In this document: in pieces, positions 36,617 through 44,827 of the stretch
Position numbering within the stretch: position 1 is the stretch's first letter
Layout of the letters: every line of letters begins with the position of its first letter
From: Desulfovirgula sp.
Lineage (GTDB): Bacteria > Bacillota > Desulfotomaculia > Desulfotomaculales > Desulfovirgulaceae
NCBI GenBank assembly: GCA_020725525.1
Contig: DYEX01000028.1
Coordinates: 1 to 58,030, forward strand
Direction of reading: 5' to 3'
Length of the DNA stretch: 58,030 nt
Notes under the pieces: model-generated
What the model was told of the DNA's origin: nothing
Database searches by the model: none
The model's input: the letters and a program-made list of their open reading frames with translations, nothing else
Made by a program: the position numbers and the translations under genes

Positions 36617-38020
36617 CTAAACCATCCTGGACCTGCGCCATTGCCGCGCCCGCCCTACCAGGGCTTCCGCCCACTGGGGTACGGCCAGCGCATGGATGTG
36701 GTTGTATGCCGCCAGAACTCTTTTGCAGGTAAGGCCGTCTCTCTCTCCATCTATGCCGCAGCCCCGCACCACTCGAAAAGCGCAGCGCAATTCCGGATCT
36801 ACGTTGACCAGGCGGGAGTGATGAAATTCATGCCCCCGGATAACACTGCCCGTGGGGAAAAAGGGATTTTCCCCGGTTACTTCCACCACTTCATACCCGT
36901 GTCCACAGGGCCTGCCATCCATGACCACATCAAAGGGCAGTGCACCGCACATCTGGTAGGTGCGACCCTGCCAGGTCAGCCGGCGGCCCAGGTACATTAA
37001 CCCGCCGCACTCGGCGTACACCGGCAGGCCGGCTTCAACGGCCAGGCGTACGTCCTGGCGTAAACCCTCATTGGCCTCCAGTTGCGCGGCAAATACCTCG
37101 GGAAAACCGCCTCCAATGTACAGGGCATCCACTTCCGGAAGGGCTGTATCCTGCAGCGCGTCGATATAAACCAGCCTTGCTCCGGCCCCTTCCAGAGCCT
37201 CCAGGTTTTCAGGATAGTAGAAGGAGAAGGCCCGGTCCCGAAATACGCCGATCACTGGCCCGTCCGTATCTGGCCTTTCCCCGGCAGCCTCCACTCCACC
37301 GGCAATATCCACCAGGGGTGGAGCCTGGCGGGCAACGGCTAAAAGTCCGTTCAGGTCTAAACATTCCCGGGCCACCCGGGCTATTTCTTCCAGCGCCTGC
37401 TGCAGTTCGTCCCGTTCCCCGGCAGGGATAAGTCCCAGATGCCGGTCGGGAATGACCAGCTTCTTCCCCTTGGGCACTGCACCCAGCACCGGAATTCCGC
37501 AGTACTTTTCCAGGGCCTGGCGCAACATCTGTTCGTGGCGCGGGCGGGCCACCTGATTTAAGATTACCCCCGCAACAGTCACCTGGGGGTCGAAATGCAT
37601 AAAGCCCTGCACCAGGGGCGCCACACTACGGGTCATCCGGGTAGTATCCACCACCAGAATTACCGGTGCGGCAATTGCTTTGGCGATTTCCGCTGTACTG
37701 CCGCTCCCTTCCAGGTCGACGCCATCAAAAAGGCCCATGGCCCCTTCCACGACGGCTACGTCCGCATCCCGGCTGTGGCGAATAAAAGAAGACCGGATTG
37801 TTTCACGGGACATGAGAAAACCATCCAGGTTGCGGCAGGCCCGGCCGGTTACCCGGCTCAGCCAGCTGGGATCAATAAAATCCGGTCCTTTTTTAAAGGA
37901 CTGTACTACCTTTTTTGCACCATAAACCAGGGCAGCCAGCAGGCCAATTGTTACCGTGGTCTTTCCAGAACGGCCCCGGGGTGCACCGATTACCAGCCGG
38001 GGTATATAGAGTCGCCGCAC
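36617..38020 (-). CDS. dsrN: DsrN, siroheme amidase (cobyrinate a,c-diamide synthase family)
   Basis: About 467 residues with an ATP-binding P-loop domain (GAPRGRSGKTTVTIGLLAAL) and a C-terminal glutamine amidotransferase whose nucleophile is in PVYAECGGLMYLG. The family includes CbiA/CobB of cobalamin synthesis and DsrN, which amidates siroheme to the siroamide used by DsrAB. Position next to dsrC, with no other cobalamin gene in the window, favours DsrN. GTG 38020 follows AAGGA; a longer frame starts at 38059. Terminated by a strong hairpin. Confidence 0.82.
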   Translation of the reverse strand: MRRLYIPRLVIGAPRGRSGKTTVTIGLLAALVYGAKKVVQSFKKGPDFIDPSWLSRVTGRACRNLDGFLMSRETIRSSFIRHSRDADVAVVEGAMGLFDGVDLEGSGSTAEIAKAIAAPVILVVDTTRMTRSVAPLVQGFMHFDPQVTVAGVILNQVARPRHEQMLRQALEKYCGIPVLGAVPKGKKLVIPDRHLGLIPAGERDELQQALEEIARVARECLDLNGLLAVARQAPPLVDIAGGVEAAGERPDTDGPVIGVFRDRAFSFYYPENLEALEGAGARLVYIDALQDTALPEVDALYIGGGFPEVFAAQLEANEGLRQDVRLAVEAGLPVYAECGGLMYLGRRLTWQGRTYQMCGALPFDVVMDGRPCGHGYEVVEVTGENPFFPTGSVIRGHEFHHSRLVNVDPELRCAFRVVRGCGIDGERDGLTCKRVLAAYNHIHALAVPQWAEALVGRARQWRRSRMV

Positions 38021-38259
38021 CTTGTTCACTTCCTTCACCGCACTGATACCACGCGTCACGCAGAGCGCCCCGTACCAGGGAACCAGGCACAGCCATAAGC
38101 TCCACTGCGGGGCACCCCGTCACCTGCCCGCATTTACTGCTTATGTCCGTGCCCCAAAGCGGTTCGCAGATACGTTGGTCGCCCTGGCCGGGCGACCCAT
38201 TAATCGAACCACAGACAAACGCACATTTTCGGCACTACAGGTTTCGGTGCTATGGGGTA

Positions 38260-38577
38260 TTACACGCAACCGGTCGGCTTGGGCAATCCGGCCACTTTAC
38301 AGGCACCTTTAGCAGGGCCGGAAGGGAACAACTCGTAGATCTTCTTCAGGCTGAAACCGGTCTCTTTGCAGAGCTTGCGGATCATGGGGGCAATCTGGAA
38401 CTGCAGGTAGTAGTTACGCAGGTAGTTGACCACCTTCCAGTGCTCCTCAGTCAACTCGGAAATCCCTTCCTGAGCTGCCAGCGCCTTGGCTACGTCCTCA
38501 TTCCACAGATTCGGATCAACAATGAATCCGTCCTCGTCCTGCTCGATTTCCACGCCATTTACATTGATGGATGGCAT
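38260..38577 (-). CDS. dsrC: DsrC, sulfur-carrier substrate of sulfite reductase
   Basis: 105 residues. The C-terminal arm GACKVAGLPKPTGCV carries both conserved cysteines, C93 and C104, separated by 10 residues, exactly as in functional DsrC that forms a trisulfide on DsrAB. EHWKVVNYLRNYYLQFQIAP is the conserved helix. The DsrC trisulfide is reduced by DsrMK. It has its own promoter at 38717-38745 and a start behind GGAGGTG. The 238-base gap to dsrN contains GTCGCCC-type hairpin sequence without a U-tract. Confidence 0.97.
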   Translation of the reverse strand: MPSINVNGVEIEQDEDGFIVDPNLWNEDVAKALAAQEGISELTEEHWKVVNYLRNYYLQFQIAPMIRKLCKETGFSLKKIYELFPSGPAKGACKVAGLPKPTGCV

Positions 38578-38716
38578 GCAATTAACACCTCCACTAAGGA
38601 TCAGTATGTGTTTAGCATATAGCTTTCCCTTGGCCCTAAAAAATTCATCCGGCCTTTATGAATGGCCCAACCCGGGCGCCTGCGGAGCCTTGCGCGAGCT
38701 CGACCACCCCCTTAAA

Positions 38717-38745
38717 AGAATATCATTCCTCGATAAACAAGTCAA
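38717..38745 (-). promoter_or_regulatory. Sigma-A-type promoter of dsrC
   Basis: Minus strand TTGACT, 17-base spacer, TATTCT, about 140 bases before the dsrC start. It implies that dsrC(-dsrN) can be transcribed apart from dsrMK, matching the usual high DsrC level. Confidence 0.75.
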
Positions 38746-38775
38746 TGATTTAAGAAAACTCGCTGTCACTCCAGC

Positions 38776-40158
38776 TTACTTCCAAACCAGGGCCATACCA
38801 ACCAGATCGATCAAACCTTTTACTTCCACTCCCAGTTCGTGCTCTTCCACCATGGGATAAAGCTGGGCTTTGCAGATGGAGCACGGTGCACACAGGATGC
38901 CGTTCCCGTCCCTGCCCACCCCGGTAGCCCGAACCTGCTCGGCTTTTTTAGACGAAAACTTGATGCGTAACTGGTACATTTCCGGGTCGTCAAAGAGGAT
39001 GGCCGAACCGCCGCCACAGCAGAAGTTGTTTTCTTTGTTTGGATACATTTCCCGGAAATCGGCCACACATGCCCGGATCACCGTACGCATGGTTTCAGCC
39101 AGGCCGCAGGCCCGCACGTAGTTGCAGGGGTCGTGAAGGGTCACCGGCCGGCCGATTTTGTAGGGATCCAGCTTTAGCTGGTTGGTGCGAATGTAGTAGG
39201 CCACTTCGTCGTGAATGTGGGTGATGGGCCAGCGGATGGGCAAATCGGCCATACCCGGGAAATACATCTTCCATGCCCGCCAGCCGTGACCGCATTCGCC
39301 CCAGACGATCTTCTTGACGCCCAGTTTTTGAGCCGCATGGAGCAGGCGGGTGAAATTATGCCGCATGGTGTGCTGCTGGTCGAAAAGCAGGCCGAAGTTA
39401 CCCGCCTCGGTAATGGTGCTCGGTATGGTCCAGTTGGCGCCGATATACGTGAAGAACATCCCTGCACCCATCAGCGTATACGGGTTGAGCAAAAAGTCGG
39501 CGGAGGAAGGCACGTACATGATGTCTGCCCCTTCTTTATCCACGGGGAATTCCACGTCGACGCCGAACTCATCTTTAATTTCCTCGGAAAGGAACTCCAG
39601 GGTATCCACAATGGCCGGCTTGGTCAGGCCGGTATGGTTGCCCGTCCTTTCCATGGCCGCCCCCACACTGGCGTGCAGTTTGGGCACAATGCCGAGCCAG
39701 TGCAGGATCTGGCGTCCGATCATGGTCACCTCGCAGGTATCAATCCCAAAGGGGCAGACGTGGCCACAGCGCCGGCACTCGTTGCACTGGTAAAAGTAAG
39801 AATACCACTGCTCTATGATGTCCAGATTCAGGTCCTCCGCTCCCACCAGTTTACCGAACCAGCGCCCTTCCAGGGTAAAGTAACGCCGGTATATTTTCCG
39901 GATCAGTTCCGCCCGGTTGGTGGGAATATTGTTCGGATCCCCGGTTCCCAGATAGGTATGGCAGTTTTCGGCACACAGCCCGCACTTGACACACGATTCC
40001 ATGGCCAGGACGAAAGAACGGAACTTCTTGCGCATTTCGTCCAGGTACTGGATGGCCTTTTCAACCTTTTGATCATCGGGCACCGGCTCGATGTGGATTT
40101 GACGCATCTCCTCGGCAGTGGCTTTTGCCGGCATTTTCCAACCCTTATATTCTGGCAA
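38776..40158 (-). CDS. dsrK: DsrK, catalytic iron-sulfur subunit of the DsrMK complex
   Basis: 460 residues related to HdrD of heterodisulfide reductase. Two ferredoxin-type clusters are C56/C59/C62/C66 (CVKCGLCAENC) and C125/C128/C131/C135 (CNECRRCGHVC). Two CCG-type regions follow (WGECGHGW and HDPCNYVR; then NNFCCGGGSAIL and CAPCSICK), which hold the non-cubane catalytic cluster. It reduces the DsrC trisulfide with electrons from menaquinol via DsrM. The gene follows dsrM by 14 bases. No dsrJ, dsrO or dsrP is near, as is usual in Gram-positive sulfate reducers. Confidence 0.96.
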   Translation of the reverse strand: MPEYKGWKMPAKATAEEMRQIHIEPVPDDQKVEKAIQYLDEMRKKFRSFVLAMESCVKCGLCAENCHTYLGTGDPNNIPTNRAELIRKIYRRYFTLEGRWFGKLVGAEDLNLDIIEQWYSYFYQCNECRRCGHVCPFGIDTCEVTMIGRQILHWLGIVPKLHASVGAAMERTGNHTGLTKPAIVDTLEFLSEEIKDEFGVDVEFPVDKEGADIMYVPSSADFLLNPYTLMGAGMFFTYIGANWTIPSTITEAGNFGLLFDQQHTMRHNFTRLLHAAQKLGVKKIVWGECGHGWRAWKMYFPGMADLPIRWPITHIHDEVAYYIRTNQLKLDPYKIGRPVTLHDPCNYVRACGLAETMRTVIRACVADFREMYPNKENNFCCGGGSAILFDDPEMYQLRIKFSSKKAEQVRATGVGRDGNGILCAPCSICKAQLYPMVEEHELGVEVKGLIDLVGMALVWK

Positions 40159-40172
40159 CTGTTACACCCCCT

Positions 40173-40979
40173 CTAAGCCACATCTGAGCTGCTGGCGGAT
40201 GGAAGACCGGCTCCCCTGGCCCGTGCGGCGGCCACGTCCACGTTGGGCAAACCGGGAGCGGGTTCCTTGTAGACCCGGTTTTCAATCCAGCGCATGCCGA
40301 ACATACCAAACAGGTGCATCAGCTTGCTGAAGGGGAGGATCATAATCAGGACCTGGGCCAGCAACAGGTGAATAATGAAGAAAGGATTACCTTCGGGAAT
40401 CGCTGCCGGCTGGAACAGGATGAGAGTGGTAAAATACTCTTTCACCGGTTCGTAGTGCATACCGTATTCCGGAACCAGGCGCATGAAGTTACCTACAGAT
40501 ACAATGGAAATGAGCAAAAGCAGCATGAGATAATCACTCGGATTTGATACCTGCCTCACCTTGTCCAGGGCAACCCGACGGTAAAGGAGGTACAGCAACC
40601 CGGCTAACAGGATTATTCCAAAAACGGTTCCCAGCAGGTTGGACAAATTCTTACTCAGGGCTTCCGAAGCCCCCAGGTAAACAAACTGCTTGCCCAGGAA
40701 ATAAAAGCCCACCACGTGACCGCCAATCACGTTAAGCAGGGCGATATGCATGGGCCAGGCTCCTACCCACAGCGGACGGTCGAAGTTGAAAACGTTGCGA
40801 AAAAGCAGGATTTCCCGGAGGTAAATGCCCAGTACCTCCGTTTTGGTCTGGGGAAAGGGCGAAAGGGTAATGTTGTGCACGATCCGCGATGCCGTCCAGC
40901 GCCAGAGCCGGTAAAGGACTCCAAGAATAAAAACGGTAACCGTAATATACGGCAAAATTTGGGCAATAAAGTAGGTCAC
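40173..40979 (-). CDS. dsrM: DsrM, membrane cytochrome b subunit
   Basis: 268 residues of the NarI/DsrM type with about 5-6 helices: LPYITVTVFILGVLYRLWRW, the helix with PMHIALLNVIGGHVVGF that supplies His heme ligands, FGIILLAGLLYLLYRR, and FFIIHLLLAQVLIMILPFSKLMHLFG with further His. It oxidises menaquinol and passes electrons to DsrK. GTG start at 40979 lies behind GAGGAGGTG. It is somewhat shorter than DsrM from DsrMKJOP complexes (around 330). The 190 bases upstream separate it from the HEAT-repeat gene. Confidence 0.94.
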   Translation of the reverse strand: MTYFIAQILPYITVTVFILGVLYRLWRWTASRIVHNITLSPFPQTKTEVLGIYLREILLFRNVFNFDRPLWVGAWPMHIALLNVIGGHVVGFYFLGKQFVYLGASEALSKNLSNLLGTVFGIILLAGLLYLLYRRVALDKVRQVSNPSDYLMLLLLISIVSVGNFMRLVPEYGMHYEPVKEYFTTLILFQPAAIPEGNPFFIIHLLLAQVLIMILPFSKLMHLFGMFGMRWIENRVYKEPAPGLPNVDVAAARARGAGLPSASSSDVA

Positions 40980-41172
40980 AATTTGACACCTCCTCGTTTA
41001 CTTCTTCCCCCGCAGCCCGGCATCTGCCTATCTAAAGACCCTCCATTTAACCACTCCCTTTCTATTTTGGATGACTTTTTAGCCTGTATATAGAAAAAAA
41101 TAACTTTCACGTTTGATTATTCGGCATACCTTTTGCGATTCCTGCTCACGGAAAAAATTACTTGTAGCCAGT

Positions 41173-42273
41173 TCATATCCTTTGCAGGGCTTCTGCAGCG
41201 AGCCGGCTGATCGATTTTTTGACTAACTGGCCGTTCTCGTAAATGACGATTTCCGCCTCGTCGTCCCTCAGACATTCCAGTTCTTTCTTTGCCTCCGTTA
41301 CCCCCAAAAGACCGAGGATCAAAACTGCATAACCCCGTACTTCCGGATCGGTATCTGTAAGCAGGGAGAGCAGGCGGGACGAGCATTTCCGGACCAGGTC
41401 CGGTTTTACGGCAGCAATTCTTTGCAGGGCTCGTAAAACATCTGCCCGCAAATGTTCTTCGTTTAAAAGTTGAAGTAAGATCGGAAGATAGCCGGCAAAT
41501 TCTTCCATAGAACTGGCTATAATTTCCCCTACGGCATCCATTGCTCCCCAGCTCGCTGCACCCGTGTCCGCAAGGGAATTGATTAAAGCTTTCAAAAGCT
41601 CGGGTACCCTACCCGGGTTTTCCAGGTTAACTATTCTTGCCGCCTTACCCATCAGCTCTGCCGCCCGAAAACGCAGGAGCCGGTCTTCCGCACAGAGCAA
41701 CCGCCTTAATAACCAGAGAATCTTGTGATCCTGATGGGCAGCTTGCAACACGCTTTCTACCCGGTACTCTTTTACCCATGTCTCCAATTCCTTTTTGGAA
41801 ATTTTCTTCTTTTTGCTATAGTCCGCCTCTTTCTTTGATACAGAAGAAATAGCCGGTTTGTCAAGCAACTTCTCGACACTCTGGCGGTTAACCCCAAGCA
41901 TATCTTTATTCAACCTGATGAAATAAAGGGCTCCGGCAATTTTTCTGCCCTCAAAAAAACCTCCCGGAATAATCAGATGATTTTCCAGATCGTAGTTATT
42001 GACTATATTTTCCTGATAATCCTTTTCCGGGAGCAATCCCCAGGCCATATCCCAGTCCATGTTGCACGCAAACACCAGGGCTTCGATAAAGGCGGAACCC
42101 AAGTTTTTCCCCGAGACGTCAAAGGCGTATACCGCACCGCACGTGCAGGAACCTACGGGCATAATGGACGAATTCGTTGCAGCCACCACCTCCTGGGGCC
42201 GCGCTATGTTCATACCGCAAAAAGGACATGTGGGTATCTGGACATATTCCTTTAAAGGAGGCCTTCCCCTCAT
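41173..42273 (-). CDS. Zinc-ribbon/HEAT-repeat protein of the dsr locus, unknown function
   Basis: 366 residues. The N-terminus has CPFCGMN (near 16-21) and GSCTCGAVYAFD, a zinc ribbon. About 50-110 is an unassigned alpha/beta part with FIEALVFACNMDWDMAWG. A Lys-rich linker follows (SKKEADYSKKKKISKKE). From about 185 to the end come HEAT/PBS-lyase-like helical repeats (LLRRLLCAEDRLLRFRAAELMGKAA, then LLQLLNEEHLRADVLRALQRIAAVKP and TDTDPEVRGYAVLILGLLGV). Such repeats mediate protein contacts. Its place between dsrABD and dsrMK suggests an assembly or cofactor role, but no function is established. Confidence 0.7.
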   Translation of the reverse strand: MRGRPPLKEYVQIPTCPFCGMNIARPQEVVAATNSSIMPVGSCTCGAVYAFDVSGKNLGSAFIEALVFACNMDWDMAWGLLPEKDYQENIVNNYDLENHLIIPGGFFEGRKIAGALYFIRLNKDMLGVNRQSVEKLLDKPAISSVSKKEADYSKKKKISKKELETWVKEYRVESVLQAAHQDHKILWLLRRLLCAEDRLLRFRAAELMGKAARIVNLENPGRVPELLKALINSLADTGAASWGAMDAVGEIIASSMEEFAGYLPILLQLLNEEHLRADVLRALQRIAAVKPDLVRKCSSRLLSLLTDTDPEVRGYAVLILGLLGVTEAKKELECLRDDEAEIVIYENGQLVKKSISRLAAEALQRI

Positions 42274-42293
42274 AATCGACCCCTCGCGTTTTC

Positions 42294-42539
42294 TTATTCA
42301 CCCGGCCCTGGTATTTCAATGGTCGCGCAGGTATTCCCCGGGCTGCACGACCTGGTGGCCACTTTCGGCGCGCTCCTGCCAGCTCCCGTCTTGTCCACGT
42401 AATTAACCCGGCTGATCACGCGCTCGAAGGAGTCGGACTGGCACTGGGGGCAGCGAATTTCCACCTGCTCATTGGGGTTCAAAAACAGTTTTTCGAAAAG
42501 ACCACCGCAATTCAGACATCTGAACTCGTAGATGGGCAC
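42294..42539 (-). CDS. FmdB-type zinc-ribbon protein
   Basis: About 81 residues. It starts PIYEFRCLNCGGLFEKLF and has CPQCQ about 20 residues on, the two Cys pairs of the FmdB/CxxC zinc ribbon. The rest is low-complexity with two more Cys (CSPGNTC). GTG 42539 precedes PIYEF. Role unknown; FmdB-type genes are small regulators in other settings. It is 20 bases before the HEAT gene and 26 after the TPR gene in the dsr cluster. Confidence 0.8.
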   Translation of the reverse strand: MPIYEFRCLNCGGLFEKLFLNPNEQVEIRCPQCQSDSFERVISRVNYVDKTGAGRSAPKVATRSCSPGNTCATIEIPGPGE

Positions 42540-42565
42540 AGGCAGTCCCCCCTGTAACATCCTTA

Positions 42566-43192
42566 TTATTTTTTGAGGTATGGTTCCATTTCCTTTAAAA
42601 AATCCGGATGGACTTCAAATCCCAGTTCGATGGCCCGCTGCAGATGACCGGTGGCCCTGTCCATGTCCCCTTTTAAATAGTAGGCATAGGCCAGATTATG
42701 ATGCGCCAGCGAAAATTCAGGAGCAATTTCCAGCGCCTTCTGATTGGTCTCGATGGCCCGGTCCACCTCGCCCTTTTGGAGGTAGGCATTTGCCAGGTTG
42801 CACCAGGCCTGCACCATCCTGGGATTCAATTCGATGGCCTTGTTAAGTACGTCGATGGCCTCATCGGTTTTTCCCATCTGGAGGTAAACAAAACCCAGGT
42901 TGGCATAACCCCGGGTGTAGCGGGGCTCTATTTGCACCGCCCTGCGGTTGCATTCCTCTACTTTTTCCAGGTCCCCCTGTTTGAAATAGATATAACCCAG
43001 GTTGACGTAAGCCTCAAACATCCGGGTTCCATCGGCAATGGCTTCTTCAAAGAGGGTTTTTGCTTCATCAAACCTACCCTGCTCCATGAGCAGTACCCCC
43101 AGATTATATTTGGCCGTAGCACAACCGGGGTTGCTTTGCAACATGTTCACCTGTTTTTCCACAAAGGTTTGGGAGCCGTTAGCGTTTTCCAT
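42566..43192 (-). CDS. TPR-repeat protein of the dsr locus
   Basis: 208 residues made of about five tetratricopeptide repeats (for example AKYNLGVLLMEQGRFDEAKTLFEEA, AYVNLGYIYFKQGDLEKVEE, GYANLGFVYLQMGKTDEAIDVL, AWCNLANAYLQKGEVDRAIET). There is no signal peptide, so it is cytoplasmic and likely a scaffold. ATG 43192 follows AGGGGGTG. It lies 106 bases after dsrD and reads on into FmdB and the HEAT gene, so it may assist maturation of sulfite reductase or its partners. Confidence 0.85.
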   Translation of the reverse strand: MENANGSQTFVEKQVNMLQSNPGCATAKYNLGVLLMEQGRFDEAKTLFEEAIADGTRMFEAYVNLGYIYFKQGDLEKVEECNRRAVQIEPRYTRGYANLGFVYLQMGKTDEAIDVLNKAIELNPRMVQAWCNLANAYLQKGEVDRAIETNQKALEIAPEFSLAHHNLAYAYYLKGDMDRATGHLQRAIELGFEVHPDFLKEMEPYLKK

Positions 43193-43298
43193 GGTACACC
43201 CCCTATCCGACAAAAATTAAGGCCGCTACTCGTTGCGAATAGCAAGCCGTTCTGAGCCACATCAGAACAAAAAGATCAACCAGCTCTATATAAAAAGT

Positions 43299-43535
43299 CT
43301 ATTGCTGTGGCTCGTCGGACGCGCACCGGTCCTTCAGGCCGTACATGGTGGTGCTGCCGGTGGAGAAGTAGATCAGCGTGCCCTCATTGATCAGCTCGCT
43401 GGCTGCCTTCTTAATTTCCCTGGCCTTGGCAGTGGGAACTTTTTCCTGCACGGCCTTTTCCATATCCTTGAAATAAAACCGCGTTTTTCTACTGGTGCTG
43501 GCATACTCGACAATCGCTTTTTTAATCTCATCCAT
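43299..43535 (-). CDS. dsrD: DsrD, allosteric activator of sulfite reductase
   Basis: About 78 residues of a small winged-helix fold: MDEIKKAIVEYASTSRKTRFYFKDME. DsrD does not act as a repressor here but is known to stimulate DsrAB and is restricted to reductive-type sulfate reducers, so its presence supports sulfate/sulfite respiration. It follows dsrB by 83 bases. I take the second Met (43535) as start. Confidence 0.93.
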   Translation of the reverse strand: MDEIKKAIVEYASTSRKTRFYFKDMEKAVQEKVPTAKAREIKKAASELINEGTLIYFSTGSTTMYGLKDRCASDEPQQ

Positions 43536-43618
43536 CACAGGTAATCCCACCCTTTCTCGCTATAAATAGAAGTGACCGGGGCAGGCGTTATTTAAACAAC
43601 GCCTGCCCGCTACAGAAC

Positions 43619-44806
43619 TTAGTCAATCCCACCGGCCGCCCTGGAAACGTTCCAGGCCGCTTCCGTGAACTTGAACTGGGTGCTGGTCCGGAACGTGTCG
43701 TAGGCCAGGCGGTAATCGTCAATGAGGTGCTCGGTAAACGGTATGCCGGTCTTCTCAAAGAATTTCTCCCAGCCGATGCGCTCGGCCCAGTCGCCCAGCC
43801 GCTCGTGCTTCCGTGCGTCGGCGGCATAAACCTCCACAATCTTCTTCACGGTCTGAACGACTTCCGGGTACCGCGGGAAGTTGTTGGGCTGGTAAGCCAC
43901 CACGACCTTGGAGAACTTGGGCTCGCTGATGGAGTTGGAGATCTTGCCGCCCACCAGGATGGCTACACCGTCGCCTTCCTTGTCGGCAATGGGCAGCGCC
44001 GGGCACATGGTGTAGCAGTTGCCGCAGAACATGCAGCGGTCAACCTTAATCTTGAGGGTCTTCCTGCCTTCCGGAGTCTTGTCGGGCGAAATGGCGCCCG
44101 TGGGGCAGGAAGAAATGACCAGAGGAAGCTCACAGACCTGATCAATGACCTCATGGTCAATGATCGGAGGCTTCCGGTGAATACCGAGCAGGGCGATATC
44201 CGAACAGTGGACCGCACCGCACATGTTCAGGCAGCAGGCCACCGCCAAACGCACCTTGGCCGGCAGGGTCATACCGGTGAAGTATTCAAAAAGCTCGTCC
44301 ATGACGGCCTTGACCAGGGAGGAAGCGTCTGTGGCCGGGGTATGGCAGTGCACGTATCCCTGGGTATGCACGATATTGGTGATGCTGGCACCCGTGCCGC
44401 CAACGGGGAACTTGTAGCTCCCGGAAACAAACTTGCGGCTCGACAGGTCTTTCTTCAGCGCTTCCACCTTTTCAAGGCTGTCCACGATAAACTCTATGTT
44501 GTTGCGGGTAGTGAAACGCACATAGCCGTTGCAGTACTTGTCAGCTATGTCGCAAATTTCCCGCACATGATGCACGGTCATCAGGCGGGGCGAACCGCAC
44601 CTGACGGTATAGACCTTATCTCCGGTCTCGGAAACGTGCACCAGCACGCCCGGCTCGAGAACCTCGTGATAGAGCCACTTGCCGTAGTTCTTTTGAATGC
44701 TGGGGGGGAAGAATTCCCAGTAGTGGCGCGGACCGATATCTGTAATCCTGTCCTTGGTCGGATTTTGCGGATCGTATTTACCGAACTTCCCAGTGGAAAG
44801 AGCCAT
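43619..44806 (-). CDS. dsrB: Dissimilatory sulfite reductase beta subunit
   Basis: 395 residues. The cluster ligands for the siroheme-coupled 4Fe-4S are C154 (GYVHCHTP) and CCLNMC (C191, C192, C196). A ferredoxin domain follows with C258/C261/C264/C268 ([11 protein letters not shown]). [10 protein letters not shown] is the conserved siroheme-binding Arg segment. With DsrA it reduces sulfite by up to six electrons, handing sulfur to DsrC. It lies 22 bases after dsrA. A very long antisense frame across dsrBA is a composition artefact. Confidence 0.97.
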   Translation of the reverse strand: MALSTGKFGKYDPQNPTKDRITDIGPRHYWEFFPPSIQKNYGKWLYHEVLEPGVLVHVSETGDKVYTVRCGSPRLMTVHHVREICDIADKYCNGYVRFTTRNNIEFIVDSLEKVEALKKDLSSRKFVSGSYKFPVGGTGASITNIVHTQGYVHCHTPATDASSLVKAVMDELFEYFTGMTLPAKVRLAVACCLNMCGAVHCSDIALLGIHRKPPIIDHEVIDQVCELPLVISSCPTGAISPDKTPEGRKTLKIKVDRCMFCGNCYTMCPALPIADKEGDGVAILVGGKISNSISEPKFSKVVVAYQPNNFPRYPEVVQTVKKIVEVYAADARKHERLGDWAERIGWEKFFEKTGIPFTEHLIDDYRLAYDTFRTSTQFKFTEAAWNVSRAAGGID

Positions 44807-44827
44807 CCAACAAACCCCCTTAATTTT

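Noticed and set aside
36617-38020. Cobalamin-pathway cbiA/cobB
   Set aside because: No cobalamin genes or B12 riboswitch are nearby, while dsrC is the direct neighbour; DsrN is the better reading, though sequence alone cannot fully exclude CbiA.
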